A DNA stretch of 33,173 bases. Source: Chthonomonadales bacterium (GTDB lineage Bacteria; Armatimonadota; Chthonomonadetes; Chthonomonadales; CAJBBX01). The translations under genes were made by a program, and so were the position numbers. Positions 14,085 to 23,384 of this stretch are shown here, piece by piece (the stretch's first letter is position 1; each line of letters starts with the position of its first letter). The stretch is from NCBI GenBank assembly GCA_012517255.1, contig JAAYVH010000251.1, positions 1 to 33,173 on the forward strand. The letters are read 5' to 3'. The notes beneath the pieces are model-generated. The model made no database searches. It had not been told where the DNA came from and saw only the letters and a program-made list of their open reading frames with translations.

Positions 14085-16586
14085 TTGACCACAGCAGATA
14101 CTTCCGCCCCCCGCGACTCGGCAGGGCCGCCCTCGGTCATTGTAGGAGACGTGGCAACCACCGCAACAGGTTCCACCTGCAGTGTTCTCACCTACCGGAT
14201 TCCTCCGGCGCTGTCGCAAGGCATACAACCCGGGACAGGCGTGATGGTTACGGTTCGAGACCGTCGGGTGATAGGCTACGTCCTGCGCATTCGGAGCATT
14301 CCGATCACCGACCCCCTCGTACCCAAGCTCGTGGATATCTTGGACGCCCCGCCTGAGATGGAGCCCCTGAGCGAACATGAGCGTGATCTGGCCGAGTGGA
14401 TGGCCGCTCGATGGTTGGCCCCTGTCGCCGAAGCGGTGCGTATCATCAAGGGACCCTATGCGCGCCTTCGCGCAGATTCCGATGTCACGCTCACAGACAG
14501 AGCCCTGCTGGACGCACATACGAGTCAGAGCGCCGCGCTGTCGGAGACCGAACGGCACATTCTCGAGGATCTCCGTGCACACGGGGGATCGAGCCGATCG
14601 AGTTCGATCCAGCGACGCGTCGACGCGCGAGATCTGACTGCCGCGCTCCAACGGCTGGAAAACTCGGGTCTCGTGAGGATCGGTCCAAGAGACACCGTCC
14701 GTGAGACCAAGCCACGCGTCGTCGAGGCCGTCGTTGGATACTCGGAGCCGGACGCTGCACAGAGCCTGACGGAAGCTCAGCGGCGTGTGCTCGCCGTGGT
14801 GCGAGGTTTCGCACCAACGGAAGATAATCCTCTGCCGGTCTCCGAACTGATGCGCGCGGCGAGCTGCTCGGCCTCCCCTATTCGCACACTCGCCGCCAAC
14901 GCAATGCTCGAAGTGCGACCGGCACGTGTCTTCAGGCAGCCGCAACCCCGACAGACACCTACGCGAGCGCCGGAGCTCACCCGGCGGCAGGACGATGCCG
15001 TCCGCGCGGTACTGGACGAGATGGCGAATAGCTCGCAGGATCGGAAGCCGGTTCTGCTGCACGGGGTAACCGGCAGCGGCAAGACCGAAGTCTATCTCGC
15101 TGTCATCGAGGCTGCGCAACGGGCTGGCCGCGGCGCCATTCTCGTTGTGCCTGAGATCGCGCTGACTACGCAGATCGTGGACGTGGTGTCGGCACGATTT
15201 GGCGCAGAGGTGGCCGTCTTGCACAGCGCTCTCGGATCGGGAGAGCGGTACGACGAATGGGATCGCGTTGCGAGCGGGAGAGCTACGGTTGCCATCGGCG
15301 CCCGGTCTGCCGTGTTCGCTCCTGTTCGCAACCTTGGCGTGATCATCCTGGATGAGGAGCACGACCACGCGTTCAAACAGGAGAACACGCCGCGCTACCA
15401 CGCACGCGACGTTGCTATGCAACGCGCTCGGACATGCGACGCGCTCGTAGTCATGGGCAGCGCCACTCCGGCTATCGAGACGTATCACGCGGCTCTCACC
15501 GGACGCTACAGACTGGTGGAGCTGCCGACTCGGATCGCAGATCGCCCTCTACCCACCGTGCATGTTCTCGACATGCGCGAGGAGTTCCGCGCCGCACCTG
15601 CCATGTTCGCGGCGCCGCTGCGCGACGCAATCGCCGCGCGGCTGGCCGCGGGCGAGCAGACGATCCTCTTCCTGAACCGTCGAGGCTTCGCGCAGTTCAT
15701 CCTGTGCCGCGATTGCGGCCACGTTATCCGATGCAAGCAGTGCTCGGTGTCGCTCACCTACCACGCCGGACGCAGTCTGCTCGTTTGCCACCACTGCGGC
15801 GATTCCATCAGGCCGCCGACCCTGTGTCCTCAGTGCCGGGGATCCCGCCTCCGGGGGTTCGGCCTCGGTACCGAGCGGGTTCAACAGGAAGTGCAGCACC
15901 TGTTCCCGTCAGCCAGAGTCGCTCGGATGGATCGGGACACCACACAGCAGAAGGGCTCCCACCGAGCGATACTCCAGCGCATTCGATCGGGCGATGCCGA
16001 CATACTGATTGGTACCCAGATGGTCGCCAAAGGGCTCGATTTCCCACGGCTGACGCTCGTCGGAGTCGTTAGCGCCGACACCGGCCTGAATATCCCCGAC
16101 TTCCGAGCGGCAGAGCGAACGTTCCAGATACTGACCCAGGTTGCTGGGCGAGCCGGACGCAGCGATACGGCAGGCGAGGTCTTCATTCAGGCATTCAGCC
16201 CGGACCATTACGCCGTCCAGTCCGCCGCCATGCAGGACTATCGCGGGTTCTACGAGAAGGAGATCGAGCAGCGCCGTGAGCTCCGCTATCCGCCGTTCTC
16301 CTGTCTCGCAAATGTCGTTGCTACGCATGCCGAAGAGCATGCGGCGATCTCCGCCGCACAAGAGGTGTCGGTGGCATTGCGCGACCTCAGCGTGCCGGGA
16401 CTCGAGGTTCTGGGGCCCTCGCCGGCGCCCATTATGCGGCTCAAAGGTCGCTACCGCTGGCATGTGGTGGTTCGCGGCGAAGACCACGATCAAGTGGCCG
16501 AAGCGTGCCGCCTCGCTGTCAGGGCGATCCGCTCGGGTAGCCGTTCGCTGCTAACCATTGACGTGGACCCGGTGTCGCTGTCGTGA
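14085..16586 (+). CDS. priA: Primosomal helicase PriA
   Basis: 833 residues, TTG start with CGGAG about 10 nt upstream; no better start is near. Restarts stalled replication forks as a 3'-to-5' DNA helicase. Walker A GVTGSGKTE (327-335), helicase motif II DEEH (423-426), motif III GSATP, and eight zinc-binding Cys at about 541, 544, 550, 553, 568, 571, 581 and 584. C-terminal motifs GTQMVAKGLDFP and TQVAGRAGRS are intact. Length is normal for PriA (about 730-830), with an N-terminal region that is divergent, as is usual. Confidence 0.95.
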   Translation: MTTADTSAPRDSAGPPSVIVGDVATTATGSTCSVLTYRIPPALSQGIQPGTGVMVTVRDRRVIGYVLRIRSIPITDPLVPKLVDILDAPPEMEPLSEHERDLAEWMAARWLAPVAEAVRIIKGPYARLRADSDVTLTDRALLDAHTSQSAALSETERHILEDLRAHGGSSRSSSIQRRVDARDLTAALQRLENSGLVRIGPRDTVRETKPRVVEAVVGYSEPDAAQSLTEAQRRVLAVVRGFAPTEDNPLPVSELMRAASCSASPIRTLAANAMLEVRPARVFRQPQPRQTPTRAPELTRRQDDAVRAVLDEMANSSQDRKPVLLHGVTGSGKTEVYLAVIEAAQRAGRGAILVVPEIALTTQIVDVVSARFGAEVAVLHSALGSGERYDEWDRVASGRATVAIGARSAVFAPVRNLGVIILDEEHDHAFKQENTPRYHARDVAMQRARTCDALVVMGSATPAIETYHAALTGRYRLVELPTRIADRPLPTVHVLDMREEFRAAPAMFAAPLRDAIAARLAAGEQTILFLNRRGFAQFILCRDCGHVIRCKQCSVSLTYHAGRSLLVCHHCGDSIRPPTLCPQCRGSRLRGFGLGTERVQQEVQHLFPSARVARMDRDTTQQKGSHRAILQRIRSGDADILIGTQMVAKGLDFPRLTLVGVVSADTGLNIPDFRAAERTFQILTQVAGRAGRSDTAGEVFIQAFSPDHYAVQSAAMQDYRGFYEKEIEQRRELRYPPFSCLANVVATHAEEHAAISAAQEVSVALRDLSVPGLEVLGPSPAPIMRLKGRYRWHVVVRGEDHDQVAEACRLAVRAIRSGSRSLLTIDVDPVSLS

Positions 16587-16646
16587 CGGCGGATCAGAGC
16601 CGGTTGGCAGCGCAAGATCGGCGGTCCGATTGGTAGGAGGGCAGCC

Positions 16647-18818
16647 ATGCACAGACTCGCCTTAGTGGGCATTGCGGCGATTGCGCTCAACTGCGCACTG
16701 CCCGAGCCTGATCGGCAATCCCGCCTCGATCGCTCCACCCTTCTCGTTTCGCCGGCGCCATCGACGCGACTGCCGCTCTTGAAACGCCCAGAGCGCACCA
16801 CCGCAGACTACCCGCAGGCGCGGGACTACCTGCGCGTGATCGAGAGGTTCCCGCTCTATGTCGCCAGGGGCTGGCGCGACCCGGCAACCTCCGGTCATCC
16901 GGTCGGCTTCTTCGGTGACCCCGACCATGCAGAGATGGGCCTGCGATCACTCGGCAACACCGTACTCGTGCTCGCAACGCTGGCAATGGATGCCGACTAT
17001 GACGCGCGCGTTACCGGCTTCGATCGCCGCTGGTGTCTGGCTCGTGCCCGCGATTGCTTGACCTATATGACACGAGGACACGTCACCGGCGACCTCGCGT
17101 GTGCCGACGGCAAGCAATGGGGCAACCACTGGCAGAGGGCCTGGTGGACCGCAAAGATGGCGATGGGCGCGAAGCTGATCTGGTCGCATCTTGACGACAC
17201 TGAGCGGCACGCCGTCGAACGCGTTGTTGCCTTCGAAGCCGATCGCCACCTCTCGCGGAAGGCTCCTGGCGGAGCGCTAAGCAACACGCGATCGGAGGAA
17301 AACGCATGGGACACCGAAGTTCTGGCAGCAGCCGTCGCCCTCATGCCGCAACACGCCAATGCGTCCCGTTGGCGGGCCAAGCTGATTGAGTTCGCCCTGA
17401 ACTCCCTGTCGGCGCCGCAGGACGCCTCGGACTCGAGCGTCGTAGATGGCCGGCCGCTGGAGGAACAGATCTACACCGCCAACATTCACCGGGACTTCAC
17501 CATAGAGAACCACGGCGCCTACCACACGTGCTATATGGCCTGTCCGCTGCATTCGCTGGCCTGGGGCTGCTACGCGATCGAGGCATCGGGCCAACAGCCT
17601 CCCGCAGCGCAGTTCCATCATTTCACCGATGTCTGGAACCGCATGAAGCCGACCTTTCTGCTCCGGCGCTTCGCCTATCCGGCAGGCAAGGACTGGCCGC
17701 GCTATGCCTACGGCATGTCGTTCATCATGCCGGCGCTGGTTGTGCTCCAATACCGGTTCGGCGATGCCGAATCGCGCGCCATTGAGAGGCAACGCATGCT
17801 CGCGCTCGAAGCCGAGCAACTCGCCAACGCCGACGGCAGCTTCTACGGGAAGCGGTTCACCCGTAACATCATGGTGGACAGAATGGCGGAGTACGAGACA
17901 GACACCTACGCGAATCTTGCGCTCTGTTACTTGCTCCACCGACGCTGGGGTCCGCCGGCTCGCCCTGTCTCACTCGCTGCGCTTCACCGTTCCATCTCGT
18001 CATCCCATGTCAGTCGCGAAGCAGGGCTCGCGTGGGTACGAACACCCCGTGCGTTCGCATCGATGGCCTGGCGGCGGCTGGATGGCCCCTTCCCCGCGGC
18101 GTACTTCATCCCCGTTGACCACGAGGACCTCGCAGAGTGGGGCATCAACAACCTGCTGGGCCGGATTGTCGTCGAAGGCGTGGACCCGTCCAGGACGCGC
18201 GTCGACGCGACCAGTGAGGCAAAGGAAGGCCGGCTGAACTGCCGGGGTTCGCTCACCTATCGGTCGAAGGCGGGCGATCCGCTGTACACGCACCATATCG
18301 TCTTCCAGGCGGATCCGATTGCCGGCCACGCTTATGTCGAGTACCTCTTCGTGGCCGACGCCTCCCTGAGGGTGCAGTCGCGCGAAGGGCTGCGGCTGCA
18401 TATCGCGAATGACTTCTTCAACGGCTACCGGCGCGTATGGCATCACGATGGGTCTCGCTACGTCCAGCGATACACCCCCAGGGAGCCGCCTCCCGACCGG
18501 GAGACGCTCCGTGAGGTCCGATTCGCGGGCAACTGCATCAACGTGGATGGCAGGCTCGGCGTGGCGGACCTCGATGACACCGACCGATTCGCCTTGCGCG
18601 TTTCCGACCGCGCGAACGGCCCCTGGGGCAGCGTCCACTACGCAGTGCTCGACTGCCCGCGCATGGACACTCAGCCGCGCACCTATCGCAGAGGCGACAC
18701 GATACTGTCTGGCCGGTTTCTGGTAGTCCTCGGTGACCTTCACAAGACGCGGTCCGCAGCCGCAAGGCTGATCCGCAAGCCATTCAAAACGACATCGTTC
18801 AGGGAGCAACGTCCATGA
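16647..18818 (+). CDS. Secreted lyase-like (alpha/alpha-toroid) protein, putative
   Basis: 723 residues with a short signal-like N-terminus (LALVGIAAIALNCALP, a Cys could be a lipid site). Residues 90-430 are helix-rich and contain conserved-looking polar/aromatic patches: WGNHWQRAWWTAK, SEENAWDTEVLAAA, IENHGAYHTCYM and RYAYGMSFI, the spacing of an Asn, His, Tyr and Arg set found in alginate- and heparin-lyase-like (alpha/alpha) toroids. The remaining 290 residues look like a beta-sandwich. That points to a polysaccharide lyase or a relative, but I cannot name the family or substrate. GGAGGG lies 7 nt before the ATG. It overlaps the next gene by 4 nt. Confidence 0.5.
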   Translation: MHRLALVGIAAIALNCALPEPDRQSRLDRSTLLVSPAPSTRLPLLKRPERTTADYPQARDYLRVIERFPLYVARGWRDPATSGHPVGFFGDPDHAEMGLRSLGNTVLVLATLAMDADYDARVTGFDRRWCLARARDCLTYMTRGHVTGDLACADGKQWGNHWQRAWWTAKMAMGAKLIWSHLDDTERHAVERVVAFEADRHLSRKAPGGALSNTRSEENAWDTEVLAAAVALMPQHANASRWRAKLIEFALNSLSAPQDASDSSVVDGRPLEEQIYTANIHRDFTIENHGAYHTCYMACPLHSLAWGCYAIEASGQQPPAAQFHHFTDVWNRMKPTFLLRRFAYPAGKDWPRYAYGMSFIMPALVVLQYRFGDAESRAIERQRMLALEAEQLANADGSFYGKRFTRNIMVDRMAEYETDTYANLALCYLLHRRWGPPARPVSLAALHRSISSSHVSREAGLAWVRTPRAFASMAWRRLDGPFPAAYFIPVDHEDLAEWGINNLLGRIVVEGVDPSRTRVDATSEAKEGRLNCRGSLTYRSKAGDPLYTHHIVFQADPIAGHAYVEYLFVADASLRVQSREGLRLHIANDFFNGYRRVWHHDGSRYVQRYTPREPPPDRETLREVRFAGNCINVDGRLGVADLDDTDRFALRVSDRANGPWGSVHYAVLDCPRMDTQPRTYRRGDTILSGRFLVVLGDLHKTRSAAARLIRKPFKTTSFREQRP

Positions 18819-19906
18819 CAAGCCGGTTGCTGGAGTCGCCAGTCTCGCCCGACTGGCAAGCGCTGATGCGGTGCATCATGCGTCAGGAGACGCCTCGTCG
18901 GGTCCATTACATCGAGCTGTTTCTCGACCCGGAAGTGAACGACGCCGTGGCGGAGCGCTACGACCTGGACACTTCCACGGCGGGAGATCCGTTCGACCGG
19001 TATATGGAGCGGTACGTGGCCATCCAGCGCTGCCTCGGCTATGACTATGTGCGCTGCGGCGTCGAGGACATGGCATGGCCCATGAACCGGGACGCGACCG
19101 AGGACACCGCAGCCCTGGCGCGAGCAGGCGGCCGGAGCTACATCGACGAGCACCGGGGCCCCATAACATCATGGGAGGAGTTTGAGCGCTACCCGTGGCC
19201 AGACCCGGCAAAGGCAGGAACCAGAGCCCTAGAGTGGTGCGAAAAGCACCTGCCCGACGACATGTGCGTCATCGCCGGCGGCGGATTCGGACACATCGCG
19301 GAGCATCTCATCTGGCTCATGGGCTATGAGACAATTTGCTACGCGCTCTACGATCAACGCGATCTGGTCCAGGCAATCAGCGACAAGATCGTGGCCATCT
19401 TCGTCGACGTGATGCGGATCGTCCTTCAGTTCCCTCGCGTCAAGGCAACGTGGGGCAGCGACGATCTGGGCCACAAGACGGGCACTCTGATCAGTCCCGC
19501 CGACACGCGGGAGTTCATGTTGCCTGGCCACAAGCTGCTGGCGGCAATGAGCCATGACGCGGGCAGGCCGTATCTTCTTCACTCATGCGGGAACCTGTCC
19601 ACGATCATGGACGACCTCATCCATGACGTCCGCATAGATGCCAAACACTCGTTCGAGGATACGATCGAGGACGTCACCGAGGTCAAAGACACCTACGGAC
19701 GCGAGATAGCCCTGCTCGGCGGCATAGACGTGGACTTCCTGTGCACAGCCGATGAACAGATGATCCGCAAGCGGGTTCGTAACACGCTCGACAAGTGCAT
19801 GCCGGGCGGAGGTTACTGCCTCGGCACAGGCAACAGCGTCGCCAACTACATCCCGCTGGAAAACTACCTGATCATGCTGGATGAGGGGCGACGCTGGCGC
19901 GGATAA
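18815..19906 (+). CDS. Uroporphyrinogen-decarboxylase-family protein (not heme UroD)
   Basis: 363 residues, TIM-barrel URO-D superfamily. The C-terminal half has RPYLLHSCGNLSTIMDDLI, with the His-x-Cys-Gly-Asn motif that binds zinc in corrinoid or methyltransferase-type members, and a final GGGYCLGTGNSVANYIP. It lacks the Arg-rich FAGxPWT start motif of true HemE. These proteins are common in Armatimonadota-like genomes beside sugar genes, and most have no assigned substrate; a methyl transfer or related carbon-sulfur chemistry is a guess. ATGA overlap with the lyase-like gene and a convergent cupin gene after it suggest a common pathway. Confidence 0.75.
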   Translation: MTSRLLESPVSPDWQALMRCIMRQETPRRVHYIELFLDPEVNDAVAERYDLDTSTAGDPFDRYMERYVAIQRCLGYDYVRCGVEDMAWPMNRDATEDTAALARAGGRSYIDEHRGPITSWEEFERYPWPDPAKAGTRALEWCEKHLPDDMCVIAGGGFGHIAEHLIWLMGYETICYALYDQRDLVQAISDKIVAIFVDVMRIVLQFPRVKATWGSDDLGHKTGTLISPADTREFMLPGHKLLAAMSHDAGRPYLLHSCGNLSTIMDDLIHDVRIDAKHSFEDTIEDVTEVKDTYGREIALLGGIDVDFLCTADEQMIRKRVRNTLDKCMPGGGYCLGTGNSVANYIPLENYLIMLDEGRRWRG

Positions 19907-19921
19907 GGTATCGGCGCAGGC

Positions 19922-20260
19922 CTATTCGGACGATTGTCCGCGGGCCGCTTTCACCATGTAGAGAAGCATCACGGTCTTGGTCCGTGCCACGATGCTGTGC
20001 GGCATGTTGGCGGGCATCCAGGCCCAGAAACCGGGACGCGCATCGGAACGCTCAGCGCCGATCGTCACGTCGGCTTCGCCCTCGAGAATGTGGATCGTGG
20101 CAGGTACCGATGCCGTATGCTCGCTCAGCTCCTGCCCTTTGTCGAAACCGAACAATACCACCTTGATGTTGTCGTCCGACAGCAGCGTGCGGCTGATGAT
20201 TCCGGAGTCGGGGATCTCGGCGGCGCTGTGGATGTTGAGATGGTACACGATGTCAGCCAT
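19922..20260 (-). CDS. Single-domain cupin protein
   Basis: 112 residues, conserved cupin barrel pattern: ELSEHTASVPATIHILEGEADVTIG (motif 1 with His and Glu) and PGFWAWMPANMPHSIVARTKTVMLLYMV (motif 2). Metal ligands would be His47, Glu60 and His87-type residues; a binding role for sugar or signal is possible, catalysis uncertain. The ATG is preceded by AAAGGA about 8 nt upstream. It reads away from the UroD-like gene and ends 15 nt from its stop. Confidence 0.85.
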   Translation of the reverse strand: MADIVYHLNIHSAAEIPDSGIISRTLLSDDNIKVVLFGFDKGQELSEHTASVPATIHILEGEADVTIGAERSDARPGFWAWMPANMPHSIVARTKTVMLLYMVKAARGQSSE

Positions 20261-20305
20261 GGGTCATCCTTTCACCATCATCCGGATGGTTGTGATCTTG
20301 AGCAT

Positions 20306-20334
20306 AGTATACCTACCTCGATGTCTGATATTTG
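20306..20334 (-). promoter_or_regulatory. Possible promoter for the cupin gene, with TGTCTGAT repeats
   Basis: On the minus strand TATACT lies at 20306-20311, about 46 nt before the cupin start; only a poor -35 (CAAATA at 20329-20334, spacer 17) is present. Two direct copies of TGTCTGAT start 10 bp apart at 20323 and 20333, spanning this region and making it a plausible regulator-binding site. Evidence is weak. Confidence 0.3.
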
Positions 20335-20340
20335 TCTGAT

Positions 20341-20628
20341 CTTCGCCGCGACCTTGACGGTGTTGGTTTTCTTGCGTCTGTACAATGCCAAGAGGGCGCC
20401 CTTCGCGTTCATCGCGCCCAGTGAACCGCCCACTGGGGGCAGCTCTGGTGCTGGCCAAACTTGACGCGGTTGGTTCTCCCACGCCAGCCTGAGGCGGCCC
20501 TTGACTCGCTTTGGCACACCAGCCGCATTGAGACCGCGGCGGCGCCGAGAGCCCGGTGACATGCAACCGGATCGATTCGCGCCGTGTTGCTCGCTCAGCC
20601 CGGCACTGCCACCGCCCGATGCGTCTGT
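20341..20628. other. Intergenic stretch with no convincing gene
   Basis: Open frames here (for example a 47-residue + strand frame starting at 20321 with one hydrophobic stretch, MSDICLIFAATLTVLVFL) have no ribosome binding site and no family signal. I see no RNA gene structure I can name. The whole gap between cupin and isomerase genes is about 455 bp, larger than usual for this genome, so a small RNA or a lost gene cannot be excluded. Confidence 0.4.
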
Positions 20629-20658
20629 TTGACTCGCCAAGCAGAGGTGCGGTAAGAT
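20629..20658 (+). promoter_or_regulatory. Sigma-70-like promoter before the sugar isomerase gene
   Basis: TTGACT at 20629-20634 and TAAGAT at 20653-20658 with an 18-bp spacer; five of six and four of six positions match the consensus. It would start transcripts about 50 nt before the ATG at 20716. Inference from pattern only. Confidence 0.45.
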
Positions 20659-20715
20659 ACGCTGAGCGTCCGGGTACGGCAGTGTCCGGGCGCAATCCGT
20701 GTATGGGTGGCTCCA

Positions 20716-21564
20716 ATGAAGCTATCAGCCATAACCGACGAGATATCGCAGGACTTTGAACACGCGCTGGATGTCCTTGCCGAGTATGGGGCCACAGGCG
20801 CGGAACTGCGCGGCCTCTGGGGCACGAACGTCGGCGAGCTGTCCGACGAGCAGGTGAAACGGGCACGCCGGGCGCTCAGAGAGCACGGCATGCATGTGAG
20901 CTGCCTGGCCAGTCCGTTCTACAAGTGCGACATCGAGAGTTCCGAGGCCTCCGTCGCGGGCCGTATGCATCTGGCGACCGCCCGCGGATATGATCAGCAG
21001 CTTGACCTGCTTCGCCGATTGTGCGACATCGCGGATGCGGTGGAGACCGACCTGATCCGTGTGTTCGCCTTCTGGCGGCGAGGCGATCTGACGCCTGAGA
21101 TCGAGCAGCACATCATCGAGGCATTCCATGCGCCGCTTGAGATCGCGGCGACCCGCAACAAGGTCCTCGTACTGGAAAACGAGCACGCCTGCTACCTCGG
21201 AACCGGCGCCGAGATCGCGCGTGTCATAGCCTCCATCAATCATCCCAATCTGCGGGCATGCTGGGATCCGGGAAACGCGCTATCGGCTGGCGAAACGCCC
21301 TACCCTGATGGGTATGCTGCCGTTCGCCCCTACGTCAAGCACATTCACATCAAGGATGCTGTATTCGTAGACGATGAGCCCCGATGGTGTGTCGTCGGCG
21401 AAGGGGTCATAGACTACTCCGGACAGTTCGCCGCCCTCCGTGCCGATCACTATGACGGCTACATATCGCTCGAGACGCACTACGTGCCCAAGGACGGGAC
21501 CCCCGAAGAAGGCTCTCGCCCCTGTCTGGCAGCACTTAACCGACTTCTGAAGGACAACGCCTAG
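20716..21564 (+). CDS. Sugar phosphate isomerase/epimerase-like TIM-barrel protein
   Basis: 282 residues from the ATG at 20716; a GTG at 20707 would add 3. AP-endonuclease-2/xylose-isomerase-like fold: MKLSAITDEISQDFEHAL start, GAELRGLWG, then LVLENEHACYLG and RACWDPGNAL, HIHIKDAV and ISLETHYVPKDGTPEEG carry the metal-binding Glu, Asp, His and Glu positions of the family. Sugar or inositol-derivative isomerisation is the usual role; the substrate is not recognisable. The next gene starts only 1 nt after its stop. Confidence 0.85.
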   Translation: MKLSAITDEISQDFEHALDVLAEYGATGAELRGLWGTNVGELSDEQVKRARRALREHGMHVSCLASPFYKCDIESSEASVAGRMHLATARGYDQQLDLLRRLCDIADAVETDLIRVFAFWRRGDLTPEIEQHIIEAFHAPLEIAATRNKVLVLENEHACYLGTGAEIARVIASINHPNLRACWDPGNALSAGETPYPDGYAAVRPYVKHIHIKDAVFVDDEPRWCVVGEGVIDYSGQFAALRADHYDGYISLETHYVPKDGTPEEGSRPCLAALNRLLKDNA

Positions 21565-21565
21565 T

Positions 21566-23377
21566 ATGGCCAGCAAGCAAGCTCCTCGTCGAAGGTCACG
21601 TCAACCCGGCATCACATCCATCACCTACTGGCGTCGGTTCGCCTCGCTCCGACTGATCTACGTCGGTCTTGCGGCGCTGATCGGCTTCAGCATCATCGCC
21701 TACTTCGGCACGAGTCCGTGGGGAGGCGGTTCCGGAGCTGCCCGCGAGCAGTACCTGTCCGACAGCATCGCCACCGTCAACGGCGAGCCGATCGCTCGTC
21801 GTGACTACGAGCAGCAGGCCGAGATGGTCAGGCGCCGCAGCGCAGGTTCGCCCGCCATGTCAGCAGCCGAGGAAGGCCTCGTCCTCTCAAGTCTCGTAGA
21901 CGCGGCCATTCTCAGGGCCGCCGCCAAGCAGCGCAGGCTGTCTGTAACCGACGCCGACATCGACAAAGCGATCGAGGATATCCGGAAGGTCCAGCAGGGC
22001 AACCAGAAGACCCGCCTGAGCGACGAGGATCTGCTGCAGCTTATGGGCGCCCTCAGCATGAACGACCTGCGCGATACCTTGCGGCGCGACCTGCTGCCAA
22101 GGCGATTGGGCGAGAGTCTCGCCGGCGCAGATCGGCTGAACTATGACGACCTCGCGAAGTCGTACGATGAGATCAAGGTTCGGCACATCCTGATCGCCGT
22201 GTCGTCGGCCGAGAACCCGGCCCCCAGGGGGCTTCCTGAGGAGCAGGCCAAACGCAAGGCCGAACAGATCCTGAAGGAGCTGCGTGCCGGCGCCGACTTC
22301 GCGGCCCTGGCGAATAAGTACACCGATGATCCCAGCAATCAGCCTACCAAATGGGATCAGAAGAGCTCGAAGATGGTTCCGGACGGCGCTCCCAAGGGCG
22401 GCAGTCTCGACTGGTACAAGCGGGGCGGCGGCTTCCATAAGGACTTCGAGAAGGCTGCGTTCGCACTGAAGCCCGGCGAGATCAGTGACCTGGTCAAGAC
22501 GCCGTTCGGCTATCACATCATCAAGGTTGATGAGACGCGGCGGAACCTCCCACCCGATTACGAGAAGAAGAAGGCTCAGCTACTCGAGGAGCTTCGATCC
22601 CGCAAAATCTCGGAGGCGGTGTCCGAGTTCCTCTCGCAGGAGCGCCCAAAGGCCAAGATCACGTGGAATGACCCTGCTCTCGCATGGCGCTACGCCTATT
22701 CCAAGTCATCCCCGATGGGCGGCTTCGGCATCCAACCCGCTGAACGAGACAAAGCCGAAGCCGAGCTGATCAAGACGTTGCGCGCCTACATCCCGACACA
22801 TAAGACCGACTCTGCAGCCGCACTCGTGCTCGGGCAGATGCTGTACCGACAGTACATCATGGCAGGTCTGCCTGCCGGCATTGCCGGTCAGAATCCGCCC
22901 AAAGTGGACCGCGATAAGCTCCTCGCCGAGGTCATGGAGAACTACGAACTGGCCCTGCAACACCTTGAGGACCAGGACACGCGTCTGACCCTGGCGCGGC
23001 TCTACCGCGAAAACAAGCAGCCCGAAAAGGCGCTCACGCACTACCGGCAGATGCACAAGATGCTCTCGTGGGACAGCAAGCCGGAGTCCCTGCCCGTGCG
23101 AGAGCAGATCGAGAAGGCCCTGCGCGAGCTTGGCGATACCGAGAAAGCTGATGCCGAAGCAAAGCGCATTGCCGAGATCAAAGCGAAGCAGGAAGCCGAT
23201 CGCAAGGCCGAACAGGAGCGTGCCGCTCGCGAGAAGGCCCGGAAGGATGCTCAGGCAGGAGCCAAGCCCGGCGCGAATGCCGGCGTAAAGCCGGGCGCTC
23301 CTTCGCAGCCGACAACTCCGGCCACCACCGGCACGATCAAGGTGCCGCTTGCGAACCCCGATACCAGCAAGCCCTGA
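21566..23377 (+). CDS. SurA/PrsA-like foldase with parvulin PPIase domain, membrane anchored
   Basis: 603 residues. One transmembrane helix (about 30-50, LIYVGLAALIGFSIIAYF) anchors it, then a SurA_N-type helical domain (about 70-190), a parvulin domain (about 205-320, KVRHILIAVSSAE to GGSLDWYKRGGGFHKDFEKAAFALKPGEISDLVKTPFGYHIIKVDE), then helices around 440-520 that look like TPR repeats (ALQHLEDQDTRLTLARLYRENKQPEKALTHYRQ). The C-terminal 80 residues are a Lys/Ala/Glu coiled coil and a Pro/Thr-rich tail. It should act in the periplasm on exported or outer-membrane proteins, which would suit the barrel protein seen earlier; TPR plus parvulin is less common. Confidence 0.85.
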   Translation: MASKQAPRRRSRQPGITSITYWRRFASLRLIYVGLAALIGFSIIAYFGTSPWGGGSGAAREQYLSDSIATVNGEPIARRDYEQQAEMVRRRSAGSPAMSAAEEGLVLSSLVDAAILRAAAKQRRLSVTDADIDKAIEDIRKVQQGNQKTRLSDEDLLQLMGALSMNDLRDTLRRDLLPRRLGESLAGADRLNYDDLAKSYDEIKVRHILIAVSSAENPAPRGLPEEQAKRKAEQILKELRAGADFAALANKYTDDPSNQPTKWDQKSSKMVPDGAPKGGSLDWYKRGGGFHKDFEKAAFALKPGEISDLVKTPFGYHIIKVDETRRNLPPDYEKKKAQLLEELRSRKISEAVSEFLSQERPKAKITWNDPALAWRYAYSKSSPMGGFGIQPAERDKAEAELIKTLRAYIPTHKTDSAAALVLGQMLYRQYIMAGLPAGIAGQNPPKVDRDKLLAEVMENYELALQHLEDQDTRLTLARLYRENKQPEKALTHYRQMHKMLSWDSKPESLPVREQIEKALRELGDTEKADAEAKRIAEIKAKQEADRKAEQERAAREKARKDAQAGAKPGANAGVKPGAPSQPTTPATTGTIKVPLANPDTSKP

Positions 23378-23384
23378 TGACAGG

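Noticed and set aside
20321-20464. 47-residue + strand frame with one hydrophobic segment
   Set aside because: No ribosome binding site and no context; could be a microprotein but unsupported.
20264-20866. Minus-strand frames between the cupin and isomerase genes
   Set aside because: Overlap the isomerase start, low complexity, no ribosome binding site or family match.
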